From the NCBI GenBank assembly GCA_041394265.1, contig JAWKIO010000005.1, positions 1,116,001-1,180,000 of the forward strand: 64,000 bases of DNA, given 5' to 3'. A model generated the notes under the pieces. It was not told the DNA's origin. It ran no database searches and was given only the letters and a program-made list of their open reading frames with translations. The translations under genes were made by a program, and so were the position numbers. Below, one piece after another: positions 33,421 through 42,008 of the stretch. This DNA is from Acidimicrobiales bacterium. GTDB lineage: Bacteria; Actinomycetota; Acidimicrobiia; Acidimicrobiales; SZUA-35. Numbering within the stretch: position 1 is the stretch's first letter; each line of letters opens with the position of its first letter.

Positions 33421-34500
33421 ATGCCGATCACCAAGGGGAGTCTGCGCAGCGCCACCGTCGTCGCGCTCACCCTGCCCGTGATCGCAGCGGGCGCGTGGCT
33501 CCTGTACGGCCGTCCCGAGACGACCAACCGAGTCGTCGTGCCCACCGTCATGCTGCCCCCGGCCGAGAAGGCCGAGGCCACACTCTTCGACGATGGGGAC
33601 ACCTCCACCACCGATGCGGTGATCGAACGACTCGCCACCGGCGACATCGACTTCTTCGGGGTCATGACCACCAATGGCTCCGACGCCGAGCTCGACGACT
33701 TCGAGACCACCGTCGATCAGGTTCCCGATGTGGTGCAGATCTCGATCGGCTGGGAGCTCGACCACTTCGACCCCACCCTCCTCGGCCGCATCACCGAGCG
33801 AGGCGCCCTCCCCGCCATCGCCTGGGAACCCTGGGACTACCGGCCCGACATCTGGCGGCAGCCCAAGTACTCACTCCGACACATTCTCGACGGCGATTTC
33901 GACGACTACATCGACGAATGGGCCAACGGCCTGGCGGCGACCGACCAACCCGTGCTGCTCCGCTTCGCTCACGAGGCGAACGGCGACTGGTACCCGTGGT
34001 CGGAGACCCGCAACGACAACTCGCCCGGTGAGTACGTCGCCGTGTGGCGGTACGTCCACGATCGATTCGAGCAGGCCGGTGCCGACAACGTCATCTGGGT
34101 GTGGGCCCCGAACGTCAACCCGTTCGAGAGCTGGCCGATGGCCGGTGTCTACCCCGGCGACGACTACGTCGATCTCGTCGGACTGGTGGGCTACTGGGGG
34201 CACTTCGGCGAGACGCCGACGAGCGTCCGCACCTTCGACGAAGTGTTCGGCTCGAGCATCGACGAGATCCGCACGCTCACGGCGAAGCCGATCTTCATCT
34301 CCGAAACCGCGGCGTCCGACGAGGGCGGGTTCAAGGCCGAGTGGATCACGGAGTTCTTCTCCGCCGTCGCGTCGCGACGCGATGTGGTCGGTTTCATCTG
34401 GTTCGAGGTGGTGAAGGAAGACGACTGGCGTGTCGACTCGACACCGGCGTCGCTCGCGGCGTTCCTGGACGGGCTCGAGCTACCCGCGTTCACCCGCTGA
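33421..34500 (+). CDS. Secreted/anchored glycoside hydrolase, GH26-like
   Basis: 359 aa, ATG with GAGAGGG 6 nt upstream. N-terminal hydrophobic segment (ATVVALTLPVIAAGAWLLYG, ~11-30) acts as a signal anchor. The TIM-barrel domain shows RFAHEANGDWYPWSE (acid/base Glu ~184), VIWVWAPNVNP, VGLVGYWG and PIFISETAASDEGG (nucleophile Glu ~294), the pattern of GH26 beta-mannanases and related enzymes. It sits beside a cellulose-synthase-like glycosyltransferase, which suggests a role in trimming or remodelling an exported polysaccharide. Confidence 0.83.
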   Translation: MPITKGSLRSATVVALTLPVIAAGAWLLYGRPETTNRVVVPTVMLPPAEKAEATLFDDGDTSTTDAVIERLATGDIDFFGVMTTNGSDAELDDFETTVDQVPDVVQISIGWELDHFDPTLLGRITERGALPAIAWEPWDYRPDIWRQPKYSLRHILDGDFDDYIDEWANGLAATDQPVLLRFAHEANGDWYPWSETRNDNSPGEYVAVWRYVHDRFEQAGADNVIWVWAPNVNPFESWPMAGVYPGDDYVDLVGLVGYWGHFGETPTSVRTFDEVFGSSIDEIRTLTAKPIFISETAASDEGGFKAEWITEFFSAVASRRDVVGFIWFEVVKEDDWRVDSTPASLAAFLDGLELPAFTR

Positions 34501-34527
34501 CACCCGCAACGAGAGAGACCTGACCGA

Positions 34528-35424
34528 TCAGATGCCGCGCCGGGCCGAGATCTCCGCCAACTCGGCGTAGCTGAGCTCGCCCATGAACAGGCTGTAGAGC
34601 GCACGTCCGAAGGGCCGGCGGGGCCAGCGTTCGTCGTCGACCAGGTGGAGCTCGCTGGTGACCGTTCCGTCGGCTGCGAAATCGAAGGTGCGGTAGCCGG
34701 GCGGCAACCAGGTCCGCTCGTCGAGCGAGAAGTTGTTCTTCAACGACGGGGCGACGAAGACCGGACGACCGAGCAGCTCGTACTCGGCCGGGATGTGCGT
34801 ATGGCCCCCGCCCAGGCCGCGCACGTTCGGTAGGTCGCCCAGCAATCGATACCACTCGCTTGCGTACTCGGCGTCGTGGCACAGCGGCACCGGCGCATCG
34901 GGTGGGTGGTGCAGCCAGATGAAGACGTGATCGGCCGTCGTCGCGTCACACATCGCTCGGACCCATGCCGCCTCCCGAGCACCGAGGGCACCGTTGGTGT
35001 GCAGCCGATCCTCGCCGGGAGGGTCGATGGGCCGGCCATGAGGATCGGGCTGCATCACGCCGGCGCTCGAGTCGACGAACAAGAACGCCCAGTTCTCGAT
35101 CTCGACCATCCGGGACGTGCTGACTCCTGGCCGCCCGATCCCGGCGGCGAACGCGAGGTCGAAGTCGTGGTTTCCGGGACAGGCATTGACCGGCACGTCG
35201 AACCGGGAGAAGGCGGCGGCCGCCTTGCGGTACTGCTCGGCTCGGCCGTGGTCGGCGACGTCGCCGGTGACCACGACCAGATCGAGGTGGTCGTGATCGC
35301 CGAGGTGGTCGAGCACGGCATCGAACGCCGCTGCGGTGTCATAGCCATGGCCACCTTCGGGCTCGGCTCCGTCCTCGAGAAAGTGGGTGTCGGACAGCTG
35401 CGCAATGCGAATCGCCTCAGGCAT
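34528..35424 (-). CDS. Metallophosphoesterase (calcineurin-like, cyclic-nucleotide phosphodiesterase type)
   Basis: 298 aa from ATG 35424 (MPEAIRIAQLSDTHF); the upstream extension overlaps the divergent promoter. All five metal motifs of the family are present: DTH (12-14), VVTGDVADHG, CPGNHDFD, WLHHPPDAP and GLGGGHTHIPAEY. This order matches the CpdA-like class III phosphodiesterase group. Cytoplasmic; substrate not determinable. Confidence 0.9.
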   Translation of the reverse strand: MPEAIRIAQLSDTHFLEDGAEPEGGHGYDTAAAFDAVLDHLGDHDHLDLVVVTGDVADHGRAEQYRKAAAAFSRFDVPVNACPGNHDFDLAFAAGIGRPGVSTSRMVEIENWAFLFVDSSAGVMQPDPHGRPIDPPGEDRLHTNGALGAREAAWVRAMCDATTADHVFIWLHHPPDAPVPLCHDAEYASEWYRLLGDLPNVRGLGGGHTHIPAEYELLGRPVFVAPSLKNNFSLDERTWLPPGYRTFDFAADGTVTSELHLVDDERWPRRPFGRALYSLFMGELSYAELAEISARRGI

Positions 35425-35489
35425 GCCACACTCTGCCACACCAAACAGCGGCCACACCGACCCGCGCCCACCAGACAGGAGCACTCGAA

Positions 35490-37121
35490 ATGAGCAGCCA
35501 ATCACCCAGCGATTCCTTCGTCGTCGACCCGGCGGCGGTCGCATCGATGACCTCGTCGCGACCGGTGGGGCACGGGTCGGTCCGGGCCTACGACTGGATT
35601 GCTCACCACGCCGATCAGCGCCCGAACAACGAGGCGATCCGCGACATCGGCAGCAATCGCAGTTTCACCTACGCAGACCTCGACCGGCGAGTCGACGCCA
35701 TGGCGTCGTACTTGCTGTCCCTCGGCATCGGACGAGGGGACCGGGTGGCGGTCCTCGCCCACAACGGGGTCGAGTACTTCGACATCCAGTTCGCCTGCGC
35801 CCGCACGGGTTCGATCTGTGTCCTGCTCAACTGGCGACTCACCGTCCCCGAACTCGAGTACATCCTCAACGACTCGGCTCCGGCGCTCCTCGTCCACGAC
35901 ATCGAGTTCGGCGAGTCGGCCGGCGAACTCCAGCGACGCTGTTCGATCGAGCACCTGCTGTCGATCGACGGTGGCACGGAGTCGAGCGACTACGAGCAGG
36001 CGCTGGCGCCGTTCGACGGGCAGAAGGCGCCGCGGGCCGATCTCACCCACGACGACGTGATCACGATCATGTACACCTCCGGGACGACCGGTCTGCCCAA
36101 GGGCGCCATGATCACCCACGGCATGAACTTCTGGAACGCCGTCAACCTGGGCACGCCCGTGGGCGTCGGGATCGACACCGTCCACCTCAACGTCTTGCCG
36201 CTCTTCCACACCGGCGGGCTCAACTGCTACAGCAACCCGGTGCTCCACGCCGGAGGCACGGTCGTGATCCAGAAGGCGTTCGACCCCAGCGAAACGCTGC
36301 GGCTGATCGGCGATCCGGACCAGGGCATCACCCACTTCTTCGCCGTGCCTGCGCCGTACCAGTTCATGATGCAGCACCCCGATTTCGACGACACCGACCT
36401 CAGCCGCCTCAGGGTGGCCGGCGTCGGTGGGGCGCCATGCGCACTCACGATCCTCGAACGCTGGACCGAACGAGGCGTGGCGCTCATGCAAGGCTTCGGA
36501 ATGACCGAGACCAGCCCGGGCTGCATCGCGCTCGATCCCGGCGACGCCATCCGCAAGCTCGGCTCGACCGGCAAGGCGCTGCTGCACACCGAGCATCGTG
36601 TGGTCAACGAGGACGGCACCGACTGTGGCCCCGACGAGGTCGGCGAGCTATGGGTGGCCGGCCCACACATCACGCCCGGCTACTGGAACAAGCCCGAGGC
36701 CACCGCTGCCGCGTTCGAGGGCCGGTGGTTGAAGACCGGCGACGCCGCCCGCATCGACGACGAAGGCTTCGTCTTCATCGTCGATCGCTGGAAGGACATG
36801 TACATCTCAGGTGGCGAGAACGTGTATCCCGCCGAGGTCGAGAACGTGCTGTACCAGCTTCCCGAGGTGGCCGAGGCCGCCATCATCGGCGTCCCCAACG
36901 AGCGCTGGGGCGAGGTCGGTCTCGCCGTCATCGCGCTGAAGCCCGGCGCCTCGCTCGATCGGGCCACGGTGGTCGAGCACTGTGTGTCGCGCCTCGCGAA
37001 GTTCAAGGTGCCGAACGACATCGCCATCGTCGAGGCCCTTCCCCGGAACGCCACCGGCAAGGTGCTCAAGCGCGACCTCCGGGACCAGTTCGTCGACACC
37101 GACGCCCCCAAGATCTCCTGA
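35490..37121 (+). CDS. AMP-dependent acyl-CoA synthetase/ligase
   Basis: 543-aa adenylate-forming enzyme. ATG 35490 has CAGGAG upstream. P-loop YTSGTTGLPKG (~193-203), A5 motif GFGMTETSPG, A7 KTGDAARIDDEGF, A8 DRWKDMYISGGENVYP, and A10 PRNATGKVLKRDL with the catalytic Lys. Length and motif order are those of long/medium-chain fatty-acid or aryl-CoA ligases; substrate class cannot be told. Feeds the acyl-CoA pathways encoded further along the window. Confidence 0.93.
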   Translation: MSSQSPSDSFVVDPAAVASMTSSRPVGHGSVRAYDWIAHHADQRPNNEAIRDIGSNRSFTYADLDRRVDAMASYLLSLGIGRGDRVAVLAHNGVEYFDIQFACARTGSICVLLNWRLTVPELEYILNDSAPALLVHDIEFGESAGELQRRCSIEHLLSIDGGTESSDYEQALAPFDGQKAPRADLTHDDVITIMYTSGTTGLPKGAMITHGMNFWNAVNLGTPVGVGIDTVHLNVLPLFHTGGLNCYSNPVLHAGGTVVIQKAFDPSETLRLIGDPDQGITHFFAVPAPYQFMMQHPDFDDTDLSRLRVAGVGGAPCALTILERWTERGVALMQGFGMTETSPGCIALDPGDAIRKLGSTGKALLHTEHRVVNEDGTDCGPDEVGELWVAGPHITPGYWNKPEATAAAFEGRWLKTGDAARIDDEGFVFIVDRWKDMYISGGENVYPAEVENVLYQLPEVAEAAIIGVPNERWGEVGLAVIALKPGASLDRATVVEHCVSRLAKFKVPNDIAIVEALPRNATGKVLKRDLRDQFVDTDAPKIS

Positions 37122-37277
37122 TCACCGACCGTCGTCGTCGGTTCCAGGCGAATCCGAGGGTGGTTCTCAGCGTTCTTTCATGTTGGGCACCGAAGATCGA
37201 GTCATTCCCTCCCACGGGTCGCTGGCAATGTCGCCACCGCCACGACCCGAACATCCTGACTCGAAAGGTCGCTCCCA

Positions 37278-38048
37278 ATGGCAACCCCCAACGATCCGTC
37301 GAATCTCCGCAAGCGCTCGATGACCGTCGCCGCCGTCGCCGGCGCGTTCATCGGCGCCGCCGGCATCGCCGGTGCTGCGGTGAACGTCTCCTCCGGCTCC
37401 TCTCAAACCTCCACGCTGCAGTCGAGCACCGTCGCTGCCCAGAACGATGCGACCGTCATCGAAGCCGACGACACCAGCGGCGACAGCACGGCCACGGAGA
37501 GCAGCACCGAGGACAACAGCACCGACGACAGCGCCACCCACGATCATGGTGACCGCGGCGATCACGGCGACCGTGTCAGCACCGAGGAGGCCCTGACCGG
37601 CGATCTCGCCGACCAGGTCAGCGCCGCAGCGCTCGCCGCGGTCCCCGGTGGCACCATCGACCGGGTCGAGACCGATGACGGCGGCGCCGCCTACGAAGCC
37701 CACATGACCGACGCCGACGGCAACCCCGTCCACGTCACCTTCGACGAAGACCTCAACGTCGTCGAGATCACCGAGGGCGGACCGGGCGGTCGAGGTGGCC
37801 ATGGCGGCCGCGGTGATCACGATGGTGACCGTGGCGGTCACGGGGCGGAAGAGGCCCTGACCGGTGATCTCGCCGACCAGGTCAGCGCCGCAGCGCTCGC
37901 TGCAGTTCCCGGCGGCACCATCGACCGGGTCGAGACCGACGCCGACGGCGCCGCCTACGAAGCCCACATGACCGACGCCGACGGCAACCACGTCCACGTC
38001 ACCTTCGACGAGAACCTCAACGTCGTCGAGATCACCGAGGGGCGCTGA
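37278..38048 (+). CDS. Exported protein with two near-identical PepSY-like repeats and His/Gly/Asp-rich linkers
   Basis: 256 aa. The start MATPNDPSNLRKRSMTVAAV is followed by a hydrophobic segment (AAVAGAFIGAAGIAGAAV), so it is probably exported or membrane-anchored. A Ser/Thr/Asp-rich low-complexity stretch leads to HDHGDRGDHGDR. Repeat 1 (nt 37584-37776) and repeat 2 (37848-38040), ~64 residues each, both read EEALTGDLADQVSAAALAAV, then PGGTIDRVETD and YEAHMTDADGN, then VHVTFDE and LNVVEITEG. The repeats differ at only a few residues. The linker is a His/Gly/Arg/Asp string that could bind metal. Confidence 0.82.
   Translation: MATPNDPSNLRKRSMTVAAVAGAFIGAAGIAGAAVNVSSGSSQTSTLQSSTVAAQNDATVIEADDTSGDSTATESSTEDNSTDDSATHDHGDRGDHGDRVSTEEALTGDLADQVSAAALAAVPGGTIDRVETDDGGAAYEAHMTDADGNPVHVTFDEDLNVVEITEGGPGGRGGHGGRGDHDGDRGGHGAEEALTGDLADQVSAAALAAVPGGTIDRVETDADGAAYEAHMTDADGNHVHVTFDENLNVVEITEGR
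37584..38040 (+). repeat. Intragenic duplication, two ~193-bp copies (37584-37776 and 37848-38040)
   Basis: The two copies inside the PepSY-like gene are nearly identical at the DNA level, including most third-codon positions, with a 71-bp linker between. This points to a recent duplication or gene conversion rather than an ancient tandem domain. Confidence 0.85.
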
Positions 38049-38058
38049 CCTGGGCGTC

Positions 38059-38075
38059 TGCGCCATGATGGCGCA
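38059..38075. promoter_or_regulatory. Perfect 17-bp palindrome at the start codon of the serine hydrolase gene
   Basis: TGCGCCAT-G-ATGGCGCA: 8-bp perfect arms with a 1-bp centre. The last A is the first base of the hydrolase ATG at 38075, and the upstream PepSY-like stop lies 11 bp before. It has no U-tract, so an intrinsic terminator is unlikely; a repressor site or an mRNA structure occluding the start is possible. Confidence 0.45.
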
Positions 38076-39493
38076 TGGACTTCCCCCGAACCGCTCCGAG
38101 TTCCCAGGGCGTCGACGCCACCGGCATCCTCGCCTTCCTCGACGCCGTCGAGCGTCATGAGCTGATCGAGCCGCACGGCTTGATCATCCAGCGCCACGGC
38201 CATCGCATCACCGAAGGGTCGTGGGCGCCGCACACGCCCGAGCGCCTCCGTCTCGTCTACTCCCTCTCCAAGACGTTCACAGGTACGGCGCTCGGGCTGC
38301 AGCTGGACGCCGGATTGCTGTCACTCGACGACCTCGTCAGCGACCATCTCCCTGAGCTCTTCGACGACGACACTCCCGATGCCACCCGACGTATGAAGAT
38401 CCGGCACATCGCCTCCATGTCGTCGGGGCATGACCGCGAGATCCTCGGCGAGGCCATCGTCGCCGACCGGTCGAACGTGGTCCGTGCCTTCCTCCACATC
38501 CCGCCCGACGCCGAGCCCGGCACCCTGTTCGCCTACAACCAGCCGCCGGTCCTCGCGCTGGCGATGATCCTGCAGCGACTCGCCGGCGAACGGGTGAGCG
38601 ACTACCTGCGCCCTCGGTTGCTCGAACCGCTCGGCGTCCACGGCTTGCGCTGGGCGCAGTTTGCACCCGGTCTCGACATGGGCTTCTCCGGTGTTCACAC
38701 CAACCTCGACGCCGTCGCCCGCCTCGGTCAGCTCTATCTCGACCACGGTGTGTGGGATGGCAAGCAGCTCCTCAGCGCCGACTGGGTGGCCGAGGCGTCC
38801 CACCGACACATCGACACCCCGCTCGAGGAGCGGGTCGACTGGCGGGAGGGCTACGGCATGCAGGTGTGGATGTCACGCCACGGCTATCGGGGTGACGGCG
38901 CCTTCGGCCAGTACATGGTGATCCTGCCCGAGCACGACGCCGTCATCGCCATGTTCTCGTGTGTCGAGGACATGCAGGCCGTCCTCGACGCCATGTGGGA
39001 GCACCTTCTGCCGGCCATGGGCGGCGAACCACTTCAAGGCTCGGCCGCCGACGATGCGCTGCTGGACCGGTTGGCCGGGCTCCGATTGCCCACCGTCGCG
39101 GAACGAATCGACGCGAAGCCGATCGAGAGGACCGCGCTGGATGGCGTTCCGACCATGTTCACTCCTGGCGTCGTCGGTGAGCATTCGCACCGGTCGGTGA
39201 CCAGCATCGAGATCGACGGTCAGGAGCTGGTCATTCGTGAACGCGAATCGACCCTCCGGCTCCCGCTCACGGCTGACTGGCGAAGCGACCCTGGCAGCGC
39301 CGTCTCCGCCAGTGCTGCGGCCGTCGCCGACGGTCGGCTCGCCGTCGATGCCGTCTTCCTCGATACGCCGCACCGACTCGAGATCGAACTCGACCCGGCC
39401 ACCGCCACCTTCACGGCGAATTGGTGGCAACTTCCGCTGTTCGGCGCCGGACCACCGTCGATGCTCGCCAACTTCAAGATGCCCGCCGACTGA
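38075..39493 (+). CDS. Serine hydrolase, class C beta-lactamase-related
   Basis: 472 aa. Beta-lactamase/transpeptidase-like fold: SxxK at Ser63-Lys66 (YSLSKTF), the tyrosine motif in FAYNQPPVLALAMILQRLAG (YxN ~154), and a GYGMQVWMSRHGYRGDGAFG segment (~265-285) in place of the KTG loop, with HGY-x-GDGAFGQ typical of esterase/6-aminohexanoate-dimer-hydrolase-like members. The C-terminal ~140 residues are a beta-rich domain. No signal peptide, so cytoplasmic. Substrate unknown. Confidence 0.87.
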   Translation: MDFPRTAPSSQGVDATGILAFLDAVERHELIEPHGLIIQRHGHRITEGSWAPHTPERLRLVYSLSKTFTGTALGLQLDAGLLSLDDLVSDHLPELFDDDTPDATRRMKIRHIASMSSGHDREILGEAIVADRSNVVRAFLHIPPDAEPGTLFAYNQPPVLALAMILQRLAGERVSDYLRPRLLEPLGVHGLRWAQFAPGLDMGFSGVHTNLDAVARLGQLYLDHGVWDGKQLLSADWVAEASHRHIDTPLEERVDWREGYGMQVWMSRHGYRGDGAFGQYMVILPEHDAVIAMFSCVEDMQAVLDAMWEHLLPAMGGEPLQGSAADDALLDRLAGLRLPTVAERIDAKPIERTALDGVPTMFTPGVVGEHSHRSVTSIEIDGQELVIRERESTLRLPLTADWRSDPGSAVSASAAAVADGRLAVDAVFLDTPHRLEIELDPATATFTANWWQLPLFGAGPPSMLANFKMPAD

Positions 39494-40177
39494 TCAGCGA
39501 CGAGCACAGATCCTGAGCGCACCGACTGCAGCGAACCCCGCAGCCGTCGCCTCGTCGAGCGCGTCGCTCCACTCGTAGCCGACGACCGGCAGCCCGTCGC
39601 CGAACTCCCAACACAGACGGGCAGCAGCCATCACTGCGGCGTCGCCGAAGACGTTCGACAATCCCGTGCAGTCGAGTGATCGATTCGCGATCGCGCCTCC
39701 GTCGATGACCCCGTCGCGACGCCGACCCCAGCATGCGATCTCCGGCCGGCCGAGCAGTGCATCCGGGAATTGTCGGGCCGGCGAGATGGAGCCGTCACTC
39801 CAGGCCGCCTCCCATTCCTCGAGGTCGGCGGCGCTTCGGACGCGGTGCCATGCCGCGAGGTCGGTCTCACTGGGCGCTTCGCAGTAGATCCACGACGCCT
39901 CGATGAACGGCTGCAGTCGAAGCTCGTCGAGATCGAGCGTGCAGAACGAGTCCTTCACGACGAAGTCCACCTGCTTCGCCATCTCGGCCAATCGCTGTTG
40001 CGTTTCGACTCCGAGCTCGGGTGCGGTGATCGTCACCCAACTGTGGAACGGCGGCGGCGGGTCGACGGCGACGAACGCGTCATCGAACCGATCGAATCGA
40101 CAACCGTGCGCTGCGAACAACGTGGCATACCAGTCGGCGTTGTTTCGAGCGGTCATCACGGCGCGTGCGTCGACCAT
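39494..40177 (-). CDS. Hypothetical protein, GNAT-like
   Basis: 227 aa from ATG 40177 (MVDARAVMTARNN). The C-terminal part has a weak acetyltransferase-like pattern (GAIANRSLDCTGLSNVFGDA, ending VVGYEWSDALDEATAAGFAA). A typical acetyl-CoA-binding RxxGxG/A motif is missing, so it may be inactive or belong to a related fold. Convergent with the serine hydrolase gene; its stop abuts that gene's stop. Divergent from the LLM oxidoreductase with only 37 bp between starts. Confidence 0.6.
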   Translation of the reverse strand: MVDARAVMTARNNADWYATLFAAHGCRFDRFDDAFVAVDPPPPFHSWVTITAPELGVETQQRLAEMAKQVDFVVKDSFCTLDLDELRLQPFIEASWIYCEAPSETDLAAWHRVRSAADLEEWEAAWSDGSISPARQFPDALLGRPEIACWGRRRDGVIDGGAIANRSLDCTGLSNVFGDAAVMAAARLCWEFGDGLPVVGYEWSDALDEATAAGFAAVGALRICARR

Positions 40178-40214
40178 GGCAGGGCCCCCAATCGTTCGAT
40201 GTAGTGTCGCGCTC

Positions 40215-41306
40215 GTGGCACCATCGAACGCGGTCAGCACCGAATTCTGGACATCGGGGGTCGGTATGCCCCGCTCGGCGGTGAAGCAGGCTCGTCGGGC
40301 TGAAGACGAAGGGTGGGACGGCATCGGCCTCGTCGATTCCCAGAACCTCGCAGGCGACCCCTACATCGAGTTGGCCCTCGCTGCGCACCACACCTCCACC
40401 ATCCGGCTCGCCACGGCCGTGACCAACCCCATCACTCGTCATCCGGCCGCCATGGCAACGGCCATCGCCACCGTTCAGGCCGAGTCCGACGGCCGAGCGG
40501 TGTTGGGCATCGGACGTGGCGACTCCGCACTCGCCCATCTCGGACTCGCGCCGGCACCAGTGCCGACCTTCGAGCGCTACCTCGCACGGCTCCAGGGGTA
40601 CCTGCGTGGCGACGAGGTTCCGTTCGAGATCGAGCTCGACCATTCCGGCGAGGTGCGACCCGCCGACACACTGCGACTCGCCGGCGGCCCGACCGCCAGC
40701 CGACTGCGATGGCTCCGCGATGACGCCGTGAAGGTCCCAGTCGACGTGGCTGCGTCAGGACCAAAGGTGATCGCCGCAGCGGCCCGCCACGCCGAGCGCA
40801 TCACGTTTGCCGTCGGCGCCGACCACGAACGCATCACGTGGGCCATCGACGTTGCCCGGCAAGCTGCGAGCGATGCCGGTCGGGATCCAGCCACCCTTGC
40901 ATTCGGCGCGTACGTCCCGGTCTACGCCCACCCCGATGCTGCGATCGCCCGCGAGAACATCTCGGGCATCGTCGCCTCCTTCGCTCGGTTCTCGGTCATG
41001 CACGGCTCGGTCAACGGACCCGTCAGCGACGCTCAACGAGAGAGCCTCGAGGCCGTGCACTCCCACTACGACATGGGCAGCCACTTCACCTACGGCTCGC
41101 CGCAGTCGAAGTTCCTGACCGACGAAGTGGTCGACCGTTTCGGCATCGCCGGTCCCGTCGGGTTCTGCGTCGAACGCCTCGGCGGGCTGATCGAACTCGG
41201 ACTCGAGAAGATCTTCGTGATGGGAGTTGGTTCAGGCAGCGACCGAGACGAAGCGAACGCCGCCCGAGCCCGCTTCACCGACGAAGTGCTTCCGACATTG
41301 CGTTGA
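40215..41306 (+). CDS. LLM-class (luciferase-like) F420-dependent oxidoreductase
   Basis: 363 aa from GTG 40215 (VAPSNAVSTEFWTS). TIM-barrel of the bacterial-luciferase family: AVKQARRAEDEGWDGIGLVD, then SQNLAGDPYIELALAAHHTS, TAVTNPITRHPAAMATAIAT, AVLGIGRGDSALAHLG and a C-terminal GIAGPVGFCVERLGGLIELG. This pattern is that of actinobacterial F420-dependent dehydrogenases/reductases rather than FMN monooxygenases. Longer upstream frames (to 39903) are antisense to the GNAT-like gene. Confidence 0.88.
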   Translation: MAPSNAVSTEFWTSGVGMPRSAVKQARRAEDEGWDGIGLVDSQNLAGDPYIELALAAHHTSTIRLATAVTNPITRHPAAMATAIATVQAESDGRAVLGIGRGDSALAHLGLAPAPVPTFERYLARLQGYLRGDEVPFEIELDHSGEVRPADTLRLAGGPTASRLRWLRDDAVKVPVDVAASGPKVIAAAARHAERITFAVGADHERITWAIDVARQAASDAGRDPATLAFGAYVPVYAHPDAAIARENISGIVASFARFSVMHGSVNGPVSDAQRESLEAVHSHYDMGSHFTYGSPQSKFLTDEVVDRFGIAGPVGFCVERLGGLIELGLEKIFVMGVGSGSDRDEANAARARFTDEVLPTLR

Positions 41307-41339
41307 AGCCCGCCGTGGGCGGCGGCTCCCCGTGGTTGG

Positions 41340-41966
41340 CTACCGGAGCTCCCGAATCTCGGAGATGACGACCGGTTCGGTCTGACCCTCCCACGTGGCC
41401 GTGAGTCCGATGGCCGGCTTCGAGCCCGCCACCGGTCGGCGGAACACCGCCAGCTCGAATCGATCGTTGCGAAGCACCGCACCGTCGGCGTCGTCACGCT
41501 GGAGCTCGAACCCGTCGACCGGCACTCGCTCTTGGGACCAGCCGCCGCCACTGATGCGCACGTGGGTCGGGGCAACGAACCAACGGCCGTCATAGATGGC
41601 CATGCCAAGCGCCTCACCCTGACCCGTCATCGTGACGGCTGCCAACATCATGACCAGCTGCGGGTCGCGCAGTCCGTCATAGACCCAGCGAGTCCCGAGA
41701 TCGGAGTGCGCCATCTCGGTGATGAAGCCACCCTCACCGCCTTCGAGCGGCGCATGGCGGTAGGTCAACGGCATCTGGAAGAGGGGGTCGCCGGCTCTCG
41801 CCAGGTGGACCTCCATCCCCACCTCACCGTCTGGATCGTCGAATCGGTACGACCCGATCACCTCGAAGGGTTCCGAGGAAGCCGGTCCCCACGGCTGGGT
41901 CGGCGCCCACTCGGCCAGCAGCTCCTGTTTGGTCGGGGAGATCGTTGCGGCGTAGAAGCGAGCCAT
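41340..41966 (-). CDS. Maltokinase N-terminal cap-like domain protein
   Basis: 208 aa from ATG 41966 (MARFYAATISPTKQELLAEW). The opening ISPTKQELLAEWAPTQPWGP is characteristic of the N-terminal cap of actinobacterial maltokinase (Mak), here without the kinase domain. The remainder is a beta-rich domain (VIGSYRFDDPDGEVGMEVHL, VRISGGGWSQERVPVDGFEL). Stand-alone Mak-cap proteins are seen in actinobacteria; function unknown. Convergent with the LLM gene. Confidence 0.72.
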   Translation of the reverse strand: MARFYAATISPTKQELLAEWAPTQPWGPASSEPFEVIGSYRFDDPDGEVGMEVHLARAGDPLFQMPLTYRHAPLEGGEGGFITEMAHSDLGTRWVYDGLRDPQLVMMLAAVTMTGQGEALGMAIYDGRWFVAPTHVRISGGGWSQERVPVDGFELQRDDADGAVLRNDRFELAVFRRPVAGSKPAIGLTATWEGQTEPVVISEIRELR

Positions 41967-42008
41967 GCGGCACGCTAGCACCGGCACCCACGGGGCGATC
42001 AGCTGCTT

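Noticed and set aside
35387..37552. 721-residue plus-strand open frame
   Set aside because: Shifted frame of the acyl-CoA ligase gene, Arg/Pro/His-rich with no motifs.
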